DNA of 48,092 bases. It comes from Lachnospiraceae bacterium. Lineage in GTDB: Bacteria; Bacillota; Clostridia; Lachnospirales; Lachnospiraceae. The notes under the pieces are model-generated. The model did no database searches and was not told the origin of the DNA. It worked only from the letters and a program-made list of their open reading frames with translations. The translations under genes and the position numbers were made by a program. Below are positions 1 through 7,434 of this stretch, piece by piece (within the stretch, counting starts at the first letter, position 1; each line of letters starts with the position of its first letter). The stretch spans positions 1-48,092 of the forward strand of contig CAAGLJ010000169.1 in the NCBI GenBank assembly GCA_900770785.1, in the 5' to 3' direction.

Positions 1-413
1 TATGTGCGCTTATGCAGGCTGGTTATGAGACTCTGGTTGAAGCAGGCTATGATCCCAGAAACGCTTACTTTGAATGTATCCATGAGATGAAGCTGATTGT
101 TGACCTGATTTATCAGTCCGGCTTTGAAGGTATGAGATATTCTATCTCCAATACCGCTGAGTATGGTGATTATATTACCGGACCCAAGATTATTACAGAA
201 GACACCAAGAAGGCAATGAAAAAGGTTCTGGCAGACATTCAGGACGGTACTTTTGCCAAAGACTTCTTACTGGATATGTCTCCTGCAGGCGGTCAGGCTC
301 ACTTCAGAGCAATGCGTAAGCTGGCAGCGGAGCATCCTTCCGAGGTTGTAGGTAAGGAAATCCGTAAGCTGTACAGCTGGAATAATGAGGAAGATAAGTT
401 GATTAATAACTAA
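1..413 (+). CDS. ilvC: Ketol-acid reductoisomerase, C-terminal part (cut by window edge)
   Basis: This is the 3' end of the NADPH-dependent enzyme that isomerises and reduces acetolactate in valine, leucine and isoleucine synthesis. The reading frame is open to the left edge, so the gene starts outside the window. The visible part is the helical C-terminal domain, with the family signatures LVEAGY, AYFECIHEMKLIVDL, SNTAEYGDY and GGQAHFRAMR; the glutamates in AYFECIHE and in the TAEY segment belong to the metal and substrate site of the family. The gene ends at a hairpin terminator and faces a convergent LysR-type regulator. leuCD follow beyond that regulator, so this is a branched-chain amino acid locus. 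Identification is firm from the motifs. Confidence 0.95.
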   Translation, partial: CALMQAGYETLVEAGYDPRNAYFECIHEMKLIVDLIYQSGFEGMRYSISNTAEYGDYITGPKIITEDTKKAMKKVLADIQDGTFAKDFLLDMSPAGGQAHFRAMRKLAAEHPSEVVGKEIRKLYSWNNEEDKLINN

Positions 414-433
414 TCTCTATTAATCAGTGATGT

Positions 434-470
434 TAAAAGGGCTTTTCCTTGCAAAAGGGAAGCCTTTTTT
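434..470 (+). terminator. Rho-independent terminator after ilvC
   Basis: A GGGCTTTTCC / GGGAAGCCT imperfect stem is followed by a run of six T. The upstream arm is preceded by AAAA, so the element can also act on the convergent lysR gene that ends at 472. Confidence 0.75.
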
Positions 471-471
471 G

Positions 472-1383
472 CTATGACAAAGCTTTCATCTGTGCCATAA
501 TATAATTGATAAATTCAGATACCGCAGTATTCTCCTTAGGCGTATTGGGAGAGTAGACGAAGCCAACCTCACGTTTAGGGATTGTTTTTCCCAGAGAAAT
601 TTCTTTCAGTTCTTTATTTTCCAGCTCTTTCTGCACAAATTCCCGGATGACACAGGCAATACCCAAATCAATCCTGGCAAATTCAATCAGCAGATCCATA
701 TTGCCCACTTCAATAATTTCTGTCAGCTCCAGCTGGGAAGCCTCCAAATAACGTTCTACATGCTTGCGGGTAATATTTTCACTGTTTAACATCATAAAAA
801 CGGCATTTTTCAAGAAGTTTTCTTTCGTCATCCCTTCCCTGATTTTTAAATTTTTCAGATAGCTGTCGGTGGTAACGAAGGTATCGTGAATTTCCATAAG
901 AGGCGTTGTGATAAAGCCCTTCAGCTTTTCGGGCAGACCGATTATTCCGATATCAACAGCTCCATTTTCTAATGCAGATATGGTTTCGCTGGAGGTTTGG
1001 CAGGAAATCTTGATTTTCACGTGAGGGTTATTCTTGATATACTGATTCAAATGGGGCAAAAGCAGGAACTTACACAGGGTAGTACTGACACCAATACTGA
1101 TATGGCCTACTCCCAGCTCCGTCATCTGCTTTATTCTTTTCTCTCCATTCTGAATACATACAAAGGCAGTTTTCACCTGTTCATACAGATATTCCCCCTC
1201 TTCTGTCAGGGTAACACCGCGGGAATTACGGATAAATAAAGAGGCCTGCAAATTCTGCTCCAGCCTGGAGATAGCCTTCGATATGGCAGGCTGGCTGATG
1301 TACAGCTCTTTGGCTGCTGCCGAGATGTTTCGGCAGGTTGCCACCGTATAAAAAATGTAGTATAAATTTAAATTTCCTTCCAT
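472..1383 (-). CDS. LysR-type transcriptional regulator, probable leucine/branched-chain regulator
   Basis: 303-residue LysR-family protein. The first 60 residues form the winged helix-turn-helix (AAKELYISQPAISKAISRLE), followed by a linker helix and a periplasmic-binding-protein-like effector domain (VGHISIGVS, then DIGIIGLP around residue 155). I chose the ATG at 1383, giving MEGNLNLYYIF, because LysR proteins normally begin 3-8 residues before this helix; AAAGGA lies 12 bases upstream, which is rather far, and a TTG at 1410 or ATG at 1395 would add 4-9 residues. It lies between ilvC and leuC, divergent from leuC, and the leuC promoter carries a classical LysR-type site (T-N11-A dyad centred near -65). 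Control of leuCD, and perhaps ilvC, is inferred from this; the effector is unknown, with alpha-isopropylmalate an obvious candidate by analogy with LeuO-like systems. Confidence 0.9.
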   Translation of the reverse strand: MEGNLNLYYIFYTVATCRNISAAAKELYISQPAISKAISRLEQNLQASLFIRNSRGVTLTEEGEYLYEQVKTAFVCIQNGEKRIKQMTELGVGHISIGVSTTLCKFLLLPHLNQYIKNNPHVKIKISCQTSSETISALENGAVDIGIIGLPEKLKGFITTPLMEIHDTFVTTDSYLKNLKIREGMTKENFLKNAVFMMLNSENITRKHVERYLEASQLELTEIIEVGNMDLLIEFARIDLGIACVIREFVQKELENKELKEISLGKTIPKREVGFVYSPNTPKENTAVSEFINYIMAQMKALS

Positions 1384-1506
1384 AGTTATCTTCATTCCTT
1401 TCACTTTCAATCTTTAAAACATACTGCTTTACAATACAAACATCCACGGGGGAATGCTTTGGTATCCTTCTCACACTTAAATCAAACCGGGTATTTTAAG
1501 GCTGCT

Positions 1507-1541
1507 GGGGCACATATAAAAAAATAACTGTTTACTGCCCC
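1507..1541. repeat. Inverted repeat copy 1, GGGGCA-N23-TGCCCC
   Basis: The arms GGGGCA (1507-1512) and TGCCCC (1536-1541) are perfect. The 23-base middle is A/T-rich with a run of seven A. This is the first of four copies with identical spacing. It lies closest to lysR, about 125 bases upstream of the lysR start. Confidence 0.75.
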
Positions 1542-1593
1542 TTGGATTAGTAAATAAGTGCTATTTGAGCTTGATTTTGATAATGTAAATGTG

Positions 1594-1637
1594 TTGTAAG
1601 GGCATATAGGTAAAAAATTATTCTCTGTGCCCTACAA
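1594..1637. repeat. Inverted repeat copy 2, GGGCA-N23-TGCCC with extended arms
   Basis: The arms GGGCA (1600-1604) and TGCCC (1628-1632) are separated by 23 bases. The arms extend outward as TTGTA and TACAA, with one unpaired A on the left, giving ten paired positions. An A-run (AAAAAATT) lies in the middle. Confidence 0.75.
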
Positions 1638-1650
1638 AAGAAAAAAAGCA

Positions 1651-1683
1651 GGGTAGTGGGAGGGGAAAAAATTGTATATGCCC
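1651..1683. repeat. Inverted repeat copy 3 (degenerate), GGGTA-N23-TGCCC
   Basis: The left arm GGGTA (1651-1655) differs from the other copies by one base; the right arm TGCCC (1679-1683) is intact. The spacer is again exactly 23 bases and holds AAAAAATT as in copy 2. I include it because spacing and internal A-tract match the other copies. Confidence 0.6.
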
Positions 1684-1710
1684 AATTCCACTTGTATTTC
1701 TCACTTTTTA

Positions 1711-1776
1711 TCAGGCAGGATGGGTTTTCGGGGGCATGGGAGACAGCTTTTTCTCTGTATGCCCCTGGATGCCTGA
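1711..1776. repeat. Inverted repeat copy 4, nested inside a second palindrome
   Basis: GGGGCA (1731-1736) and TGCCCC (1760-1765) are separated by 23 bases. This copy is enclosed by a perfect 7-base outer pair, TCAGGCA (1711-1717) and TGCCTGA (1770-1776), and contains an inner GAGA (1740-1743) / TCTC (1752-1755). As RNA it could fold into one interrupted stem-loop, unlike copies 1 and 3. Whether it acts as DNA site or RNA is open. It lies about 170 bases upstream of the leuC -10 box, so it is not in the transcript from that promoter. Confidence 0.7.
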
Positions 1777-1880
1777 CTTCAATCTGATTCGGTTCTTCTC
1801 CATAATCTGCCTCTGCTCCGTAGTAAATATAAGCTGATTTTTCCAGTCAGCACAAAGGCCCGTCTAAAAAACAGTATAAG

Positions 1881-1897
1881 CATAACAAACAGTTATG
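1881..1897. promoter_or_regulatory. LysR-type recognition site upstream of leuC
   Basis: CATAAC (1881-1886) and GTTATG (1892-1897) form a perfect 17-base dyad with a 5-base centre. It contains the family signature T-N11-A (T1883, A1895). Its centre lies about 65 bases before the expected leuC transcription start, the standard position of the recognition site of LysR regulators. Binding by the adjacent regulator is inferred. Confidence 0.7.
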
Positions 1898-1899
1898 AC

Positions 1900-1931
1900 A
1901 AGCATAAATAACATGTATTGTATTTATGCTT
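1900..1931. promoter_or_regulatory. Second palindrome overlapping the leuC -35 region
   Basis: Perfect 11-base arms, AAGCATAAATA (1900-1910) and TATTTATGCTT (1921-1931), with a 10-base centre. The left arm repeats, in the same orientation, the AAGCATAAC at 1878-1886 at a distance of 22 bases, about two helical turns. Its centre lies near -38, where LysR proteins place their activation site. Confidence 0.7.
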
Positions 1932-1947
1932 ACCAAAATGGTATAAT
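1918..1947 (+). promoter_or_regulatory. leuCD promoter, extended -10 with weak -35
   Basis: TATAAT at 1942-1947 is preceded by TGG, an extended -10 element. The best -35 is TTGTAT at 1918-1923 with 18-base spacing, a poor match. A strong -10 with a poor -35 fits an activator-dependent promoter. The start point should be near 1954. Confidence 0.75.
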
Positions 1948-1985
1948 ATATAACAAGAAGAAATTTCACGAGGAGGAATATCCAC

Positions 1986-3248
1986 ATGGGAATGACGATG
2001 ACACAGAAAATTCTGGCTGCACATGCAGGCCTTGATTATGTTGAAGCAGGCCAGTTGATTGAGGCAGATTTGGATTTGGTACTGGGAAATGATATTACCA
2101 GCCCGGTAGCCATTCATGAAATGGAGAAGATGAAGGTAGATGGCGTTTTCCACAAGGATAAGATCGCCCTTGTCCCTGACCATTTTGTACCCAATAAAGA
2201 TATTAAATCTGCAGAGCATTGCAAATGCGTAAGAGAATTTGCTTTACGAAACCAGATTACCAATTATTTTGAAGTTGGTGAAATGGGAATTGAACACGCT
2301 CTCTTGCCGGAAAAAGGACTTACTGTTGCCGGGGATGTGATTATTGGTGCGGATTCCCATACCTGTACATATGGTGCTTTAGGGGCTTTTTCTACCGGAG
2401 TAGGAAGTACAGACATGGCTGCCGGTATGGCTACCGGTAAGGCCTGGTTCAAGGTGCCTGCTGCCATTAAGTTTAATCTTATCGGAAAACCCTCCCAGTG
2501 GGTGAGTGGTAAAGATGTAATCCTTCATATCATCGGTATGATTGGTGTAGATGGCGCCCTTTATCGCTCCATGGAATTTGTGGGTGAGGGTATTGCTAAT
2601 CTGACTATGGATGACCGTTTTACTATTGCTAATATGGCCATTGAGGCAGGTGCCAAGAACGGAATTTTCCCGGTAGATGATACTGCCATCACCTATATGA
2701 AGGAGCATTCCACCAGAGAATATAAGGTATATGAAGCGGATGCAGATGCGGTTTATGAAGAGGAATATACCATTGATTTGTCTGCCTTAAGACCTACCAT
2801 CGCTTTCCCGCATTTGCCGGAAAATACGAAGACCATAGATGAAATTACCGAGGATATTAAGGTGGATCAGGTAGTAATCGGCTCCTGCACCAACGGAAGG
2901 CTGGATGATTTGCGGATTGCTGCAAAGGTTTTAGAAGGAAGACATGTGAAGAAAGGACTTCGCTGTATCATTATTCCGGCTACCCAGGCCATCTATTTAC
3001 AGGCCATGGAGGAAGGACTTCTGGCTACCTTTATCAAAGCGGGAGCCGTTGTCAGTACCCCTACCTGTGGTCCCTGCCTTGGCGGCTATATGGGAATTCT
3101 TGCGGAAAATGAGCGTTGTGTCTCTACCACCAACCGTAATTTTGTGGGCCGTATGGGACATATTACTTCCGAAATTTATTTAGCCAGCCCTGCAGTTGCC
3201 GCAGCCAGTGCAGTAAGTGGTGTAATTTCCTGCCCCTGCAGATTGTAG
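1986..3248 (+). CDS. leuC: 3-isopropylmalate dehydratase, large subunit
   Basis: 420-residue aconitase-family subunit that isomerises 2-isopropylmalate to 3-isopropylmalate in leucine synthesis, acting with LeuD. It is the short form found in archaea and clostridia. Family motifs are clear: GADSHTCTYGALGAF near residue 118, then GSCTNGR near 300 and TCGPCLGG near 358, whose three cysteines bind the 4Fe-4S cluster; FVGRMGH follows near 385. The ATG at 1986 follows AGGAGG (1971-1976) at normal spacing; an ATG four codons in is less well placed. The last residues, ISCPCRL, are unlike the usual acidic tail, but length and frame are normal and I see no frameshift. It heads a leuC-leuD operon controlled, by position, by the divergent LysR protein. 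leuA and leuB are not in this window. Confidence 0.95.
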   Translation: MGMTMTQKILAAHAGLDYVEAGQLIEADLDLVLGNDITSPVAIHEMEKMKVDGVFHKDKIALVPDHFVPNKDIKSAEHCKCVREFALRNQITNYFEVGEMGIEHALLPEKGLTVAGDVIIGADSHTCTYGALGAFSTGVGSTDMAAGMATGKAWFKVPAAIKFNLIGKPSQWVSGKDVILHIIGMIGVDGALYRSMEFVGEGIANLTMDDRFTIANMAIEAGAKNGIFPVDDTAITYMKEHSTREYKVYEADADAVYEEEYTIDLSALRPTIAFPHLPENTKTIDEITEDIKVDQVVIGSCTNGRLDDLRIAAKVLEGRHVKKGLRCIIIPATQAIYLQAMEEGLLATFIKAGAVVSTPTCGPCLGGYMGILAENERCVSTTNRNFVGRMGHITSEIYLASPAVAAASAVSGVISCPCRL

Positions 3249-3301
3249 ATAGCAGCTTCAGCGATAAAGACGAAAACAGATACGACGGTTGAATAAGAAT
3301 G

Positions 3302-3362
3302 CTCTGACAGGCCCGATGTGCTTTCAGAGTGAATAATTGAGAAATAAAGCTGCCTGTGCAGC
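3302..3362 (+). other. Two hairpins in the leuC-leuD spacer
   Basis: The 129-base spacer is long for an operon. It holds CTCTGA (3302-3307) / TCAGAG (3324-3329) and a tight GCTGC-CTGT-GCAGC hairpin (3349-3362) ending just before the leuD ribosome site. No T-run follows either, so they are not simple terminators; they may affect mRNA stability or leuD translation. Confidence 0.5.
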
Positions 3363-3377
3363 GGAAAAGAGGGAATA

Positions 3378-3866
3378 ATGAAAAAAGCAACAGGACGGGT
3401 ATTTAAGTATGGCGATAATGTAGATACGGACGTAATCATTCCTGCAAGATATCTGAATTCTTCCGATCCTGCCGAACTGGCTACCCATTGTATGGAAGAC
3501 ATTGATAAGGATTTCGTAAAAAAGGTACAAAAAGGAGATATCATCGTAGCCAATAAAAATTTTGGCTGTGGTTCCTCCAGAGAGCATGCACCCATTGCCA
3601 TTAAGGCTGCCGGAGTGGACTGTGTGATTGCCGAAACCTTTGCCCGTATTTTTTACCGTAATTCCATTAACATTGGCTTGCCCATCATTGAGTGTAAGGA
3701 AGCTGCTGTGGAAATTCAGGATGGAGATCAGGTAGAGGTGGACTTTGACAGCGGTATCATCAAAAACCTTACTCAGAATAAGGAGTATAAGGGTCAGGCT
3801 TTTCCTCCCTTCATGCAGAAAATCATTGCCTGCGAGGGACTGGTGAATTATATTAATCAAAAATAA
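3378..3866 (+). CDS. leuD: 3-isopropylmalate dehydratase, small subunit
   Basis: 162-residue swivel-domain partner of LeuC. The family core is visible: GDNVDTDVIIPARYL near residue 12, then NFGCGSSREHAP near 55, the loop that contacts substrate, and ETFARIFYRNSINIGLP near 86. The length is that of the short archaeal/clostridial form that pairs with a 420-residue LeuC. GAGGGA gives a fair ribosome site. It is the last gene of the operon and is followed by a terminator. Identification is firm. Confidence 0.95.
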   Translation: MKKATGRVFKYGDNVDTDVIIPARYLNSSDPAELATHCMEDIDKDFVKKVQKGDIIVANKNFGCGSSREHAPIAIKAAGVDCVIAETFARIFYRNSINIGLPIIECKEAAVEIQDGDQVEVDFDSGIIKNLTQNKEYKGQAFPPFMQKIIACEGLVNYINQK

Positions 3867-3890
3867 ATGCTTCCCATCGTTTAAATTATT

Positions 3891-3924
3891 GGGCAGAGGA
3901 CTAATGGTTCCCTGCCCGTTTTTT
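3891..3924 (+). terminator. Terminator after leuCD
   Basis: GGGCAG / CTGCCC stem, extended by GGA/TCC after a one-base bulge, followed by six T. Confidence 0.85.
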
Positions 3925-3954
3925 ATGTCCTTTAAAATATGCAAAATTTGTCAT

Positions 3955-3983
3955 TTGAATTTATCACATCGATATGTTATACT
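3955..3983 (+). promoter_or_regulatory. Promoter of the ABC/YgbA/DUF454 operon
   Basis: TTGAAT (3955-3960), 17-base spacer, TATACT (3978-3983). The start point should fall near 3990, inside the palindrome that follows. Confidence 0.8.
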
Positions 3984-3989
3984 AAACTC

Positions 3990-4009
3990 TAGTTAGGTTT
4001 ATCTAACTA
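3990..4009. promoter_or_regulatory. Palindromic operator over the transcription start
   Basis: TAGTTAG (3990-3996), six bases, CTAACTA (4003-4009): perfect 7-base arms. The core TTAG-N6-CTAA uses the same half-site letters as boxes of DtxR-family metal regulators, but the spacing does not match the Corynebacterium DtxR consensus exactly. A position from about +1 to +20 suggests repression. The regulator is not encoded next to it. Confidence 0.65.
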
Positions 4010-4030
4010 ATTCGACAGGAGGATAGTATA

Positions 4031-5767
4031 ATGATCAATAAAAGACTGATTGGCACAGTCAGCCAAAGTAAAAAGTATATCTTTGGAAATGTAGCCTTAC
4101 AGTGGTGTTCACTGGCAGCCAATATTATCATGATGGCGGCCATTACCGGCTTTCTGGGCAGCCTGTTTAAAGGAAGAGCAGAAGCAAAGTCTATGGTCAC
4201 CACTGGAATGATTGTGGTAATTGCAGTAATCGTAAGATTTGTCTGTACCTTAATGGCAAGCCATATGAGCTATCTTTCCTCAAAGTCAGTAAAAAAGATT
4301 TTGCGGGAAAAGATTTACCAGAAACTTCTGCGGTTAGGAGGTGCTTACAGACAAAAGGCACAGACCTCAGAGATTGTACAGGTAGCGGTAGAGGGAGTGG
4401 ATCAGCTGGAAACTTATTTTGGAGCCTATCTGCCCCAATTCTTCTATGCTATGCTGGCATCGCTGACGCTGTTTCTTGTATTAAGCTTTGTAAATCTTTT
4501 ATCAGCCATTGTACTGCTTCTCTGCGTTCCGATGATTCCGGTAACTATTGCAGCAGTACAGAGCTGGGCAAAAAAACTTTTGAAAAAATATTGGGGACAG
4601 TACACCGCTTTAGGCGATACCTTCCTGGAAAATTTACAGGGTCTGACCACCCTTAAGATATATCAGGCAGACGATTTCAAACATAAGGAAATGAATGAGG
4701 AAGCGGAGAAGTTTCGTAAAATTACCATGAAGGTACTTACCATGCAGCTGAATTCGATTGCCATTATGGATCTGGTGGCCTTTGGAGGAGCGGCACTGGG
4801 AATCAGTCTGTCAGTAACCCAATACTCTGCTGGAAAGGTATCTTTGGAGGGCTGCCTGTTAATTATTCTGCTATCTGCGGATTTTTTTATTCCCATGCGG
4901 CAGCTGGGTTCTTTCTTTCACATTGCCATGAATGGAATGGCAGCCAGTGGCAAGATCTTCAGACTTCTGGACTTGCCGGAGGAGGAAAGGAAAAGTGAGT
5001 CCATTGCGAAGGATTTCTCTATCGTCTGTCATAAGCTGGGGTTTGCCTATGAAGAGGACCGAAAGATTCTGCATAAGGTGAATATGCAGTTTCCCAAAGG
5101 CTGTCTCACTTCCATTGTAGGAGAGAGCGGATGCGGAAAGTCTACTATTGCAGCAATTTTAATGGGGAGAAATAGAGGATATACGGGTTCGGTTTCCATA
5201 GGAGGAAAGGAACTTTCCGAAATTTCCGAAGAAAGCCTGATGAAGAATCTGACTTACATCAGCCATCAGAGCTACCTTTTTAAAGGAACGGTGCGTGATA
5301 ATCTGCTGATGGGAAGGAAGGAAGCCACAGAACAGGAGATGTGGGAAGTTCTGGAGCGGGTGAAGCTGGCAGAATTTTTACGGAAAGAAAAGGGACTGGA
5401 TACACTGCTGTTGGAGAAGGCGGCAAACCTGTCCGGCGGACAGTGCCAGAGACTGGCTTTAGCCAGAGCCCTGCTCCATCAAAGTGAACTGTATATCTTT
5501 GATGAAGCCACCTCCAATATTGATGTGGAAAGTGAAAATGATATTATGGCTGAGATCTGCCGGCTGGCCCAGTCTAAAACAATTATCCTGATTTCACACC
5601 GACTTGCCAATGTAACAGGCTCAGACAATATTTATGTAATGGAGGATGGAAAGCTCAGGGAAAGCGGCAGACATGAAGAATTATTGGAAGCCCAGGGACT
5701 TTATGCAAGGCTGTGGAATGCACAGCAAAGCCTGGAGCAGTATGGAAGTAAGGAGGTGAAGGGGTGA
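4031..5767 (+). CDS. ABC half-transporter, membrane plus ATPase domains (first of pair)
   Basis: 578-residue type IV (exporter-fold) ABC half-transporter: about six membrane helices in residues 15-310, then a nucleotide-binding domain with Walker A GESGCGKST near 364, signature LSGGQCQRLALARAL near 467, Walker B LYIFDEATSNID and a switch histidine in ISHRLAN. AGGAGG lies just before the ATG. The second half-transporter overlaps its end, so the pair should work as a heterodimer. The domain order resembles CydD/CydC (thiol export), but the same fold is used by the siderophore importers YbtPQ and IrtAB. Neighbours (YgbA family, DUF454) and the operator point toward metal or heme biology more than to cytochrome bd assembly, since no cydAB is seen. 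Substrate unknown. Confidence 0.9.
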   Translation: MINKRLIGTVSQSKKYIFGNVALQWCSLAANIIMMAAITGFLGSLFKGRAEAKSMVTTGMIVVIAVIVRFVCTLMASHMSYLSSKSVKKILREKIYQKLLRLGGAYRQKAQTSEIVQVAVEGVDQLETYFGAYLPQFFYAMLASLTLFLVLSFVNLLSAIVLLLCVPMIPVTIAAVQSWAKKLLKKYWGQYTALGDTFLENLQGLTTLKIYQADDFKHKEMNEEAEKFRKITMKVLTMQLNSIAIMDLVAFGGAALGISLSVTQYSAGKVSLEGCLLIILLSADFFIPMRQLGSFFHIAMNGMAASGKIFRLLDLPEEERKSESIAKDFSIVCHKLGFAYEEDRKILHKVNMQFPKGCLTSIVGESGCGKSTIAAILMGRNRGYTGSVSIGGKELSEISEESLMKNLTYISHQSYLFKGTVRDNLLMGRKEATEQEMWEVLERVKLAEFLRKEKGLDTLLLEKAANLSGGQCQRLALARALLHQSELYIFDEATSNIDVESENDIMAEICRLAQSKTIILISHRLANVTGSDNIYVMEDGKLRESGRHEELLEAQGLYARLWNAQQSLEQYGSKEVKG

Positions 5768-7434
5768 AAAAGAGAAGTGGATTTATGGTTATGGCAAGGC
5801 TCATTGGACTGGTAAAACCATTGGCCGGGTATATGATACTGGCAATCTTTCTGGGACTTTTGGGACATTTGTGTGCTTCTTTTATTACCATATTGGGCGG
5901 TTATGCAGTGCTGGAGGCTCTGGGGCTTGATTCAATCTTTACACTGACAGGCATATTTGCAGTAATAACCGTATTTGCTGTTGCCCGGGGGATTCTCCGC
6001 TATGGAGAACAGATGTGCAATCATTTTATTGCCTTCCGGCTGCTTGCCCTGATCCGTGATAAAGTGTTCGCAGCACTGAGAAAGCTGTGTCCGGCAAAGC
6101 TGGAGGGAAAAGATAAGGGAAATCTGATTTCAGTGATTACCTCCGATATTGAGCTTTTGGAGGTATTTTATGCACATACCATATCACCTGCGGCGATTGC
6201 CTTTTTATTCAGCCTGATCATGTGCGGCTTTATCGGCAGCTTTCATCCGATGCTGGGAGGAATAGCCTGTGCAGCCTATATGGTTGTGGGAATTATTATC
6301 CCCGTACTGACCTCAAGATTGAGCGGTGATACAGGAATAAATTTCCGCAGTAAATCAGGAGAGCTGAACGGCTTTGTGTTAGACAGCCTGCGGGGTCTTT
6401 GGGAAATCATTCAGTATGGTCAGGGAGACCATCGTCTGACCAGGATGAATAAAATGACGGAGGAGCTTTCTGAAACCGAAAAAAAGATGAAACATATCAC
6501 AGGAAGAAATATGGCCGTTACCAATATGGTGATTTTACTGTTTGACCTGATTATGCTGTTTGCAGCAGCAGGGCTTTTACAAACAGGACAGCTTACGTTT
6601 AAGGGGGTTTTGTTATCGGTCATTGCCCTGATGAGTTCTTTTGGGCCGGTAGTGGCACTGGCAAATCTGGGCAGTACGCTGCAAAATACCTTTGCCGCCG
6701 GAAACCGGGTTCTTGATATTTTAGAGGAAACTCCTGTAGTAGAGGAAATACAGGAGAAACAGGAGGTCATATTTACGGATGCAAAAGCTGAAAATATCAC
6801 CTTTACCTATGGAGATGAGATTATTCTTAAAGAGGTAAGTCTGAATATCCCCCGGTCTTCTATTGTGGGAATCGTAGGAAAAAGCGGCAGTGGAAAATCT
6901 ACCTTATTAAAACTTTTTATGCGTTTCTGGAAGGTTCAGAAGGGCAGGGTAGAGATTTCCGGCAGAGATATTGAACAGATCAATACCGGGAATTTACGTG
7001 ATATGGAGAGCTTTATGACGCAGGAGACCCATCTGTTCCATGACAGTATTAAAAATAATCTGCGAATCGCCCGGCTGGATGCCACTGATGAAGAGCTGGT
7101 AACAGCCTGCAAGAAGGCGTCGGTACACAACTTTATTATGAGTCTGCCAAAGGGGTATGACACCCTGGTAGGAGAGCTTGGAGATACCTTGTCCGGCGGC
7201 GAGAAACAGAGGCTTGGTCTGGCAAGAGCGTTTTTGCATGATGCTCCTTTTGTTCTTCTGGACGAGCCTACAAGTAATCTGGACAGCCTGAATGAAGCGG
7301 TGATTTTGAAATCTCTTAAGGAAGAAGGAAAGAGCAAGACCATAATTTTAGTATCCCACAGGAAATCGACTACATGTATTGCTGATAAGGTATATTCGAT
7401 AGAAGAATTGTCTAAAACAGGGAGAGTGAGCTGA
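5764..7434 (+). CDS. ABC half-transporter, membrane plus ATPase domains (second of pair)
   Basis: 556-residue partner of the preceding protein. It begins with GTG at 5764, overlapping the TGA of the first gene (GTGA), with AGGAGG at 5751-5756, so the two are translationally coupled. The membrane domain fills residues 10-300. The ATPase domain has Walker A GKSGSGKST near 372, a Q-loop in MTQETHLFH, signature LSGGEKQRLGLARAF near 476, Walker B VLLDEPTSNLD and VSHRKST. Both ATPase sites of the heterodimer look complete. The general pattern is CydC-like. A role in import or export of a metal-linked small molecule is inferred from the operon, not from the protein. Confidence 0.9.
   Translation: MKKRSGFMVMARLIGLVKPLAGYMILAIFLGLLGHLCASFITILGGYAVLEALGLDSIFTLTGIFAVITVFAVARGILRYGEQMCNHFIAFRLLALIRDKVFAALRKLCPAKLEGKDKGNLISVITSDIELLEVFYAHTISPAAIAFLFSLIMCGFIGSFHPMLGGIACAAYMVVGIIIPVLTSRLSGDTGINFRSKSGELNGFVLDSLRGLWEIIQYGQGDHRLTRMNKMTEELSETEKKMKHITGRNMAVTNMVILLFDLIMLFAAAGLLQTGQLTFKGVLLSVIALMSSFGPVVALANLGSTLQNTFAAGNRVLDILEETPVVEEIQEKQEVIFTDAKAENITFTYGDEIILKEVSLNIPRSSIVGIVGKSGSGKSTLLKLFMRFWKVQKGRVEISGRDIEQINTGNLRDMESFMTQETHLFHDSIKNNLRIARLDATDEELVTACKKASVHNFIMSLPKGYDTLVGELGDTLSGGEKQRLGLARAFLHDAPFVLLDEPTSNLDSLNEAVILKSLKEEGKSKTIILVSHRKSTTCIADKVYSIEELSKTGRVS

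Larger units (their letters stand above)
1384..1985. other. Long lysR-leuC intergenic region, rich in inverted repeats
   Basis: About 600 bases without a credible gene, the longest gap in the window. The first 120 bases should hold the leftward lysR promoter, but I see no clear hexamer pair. 1507-1765 holds four inverted repeats with the same 23-base spacing. 1830-1848 holds a small GCTGA/TCAGC hairpin. 1878-1931 holds LysR-type sites and 1942-1947 the leuC -10 box. No T-box signature (AGGGTGG..ACCGCG) is visible, so tRNA-sensing control of leuCD from this leader is not supported. Confidence 0.8.

Noticed and set aside
1411..1985. T-box or other riboswitch before leuC
   Set aside because: No AGGGTGG..ACCGCG antiterminator motif and no terminator hairpin lie between the promoter and leuC; the leader after the -10 box is only about 30 bases.
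3324..3944. Open frame of 206 codons on the minus strand
   Set aside because: It is the antisense of leuD and runs through the leuCD terminator; no ribosome site or family match.
4031..7434. CydDC assignment for the ABC pair
   Set aside because: General resemblance is real, but no cytochrome bd genes are near and the operon partners point elsewhere; I kept the call generic.
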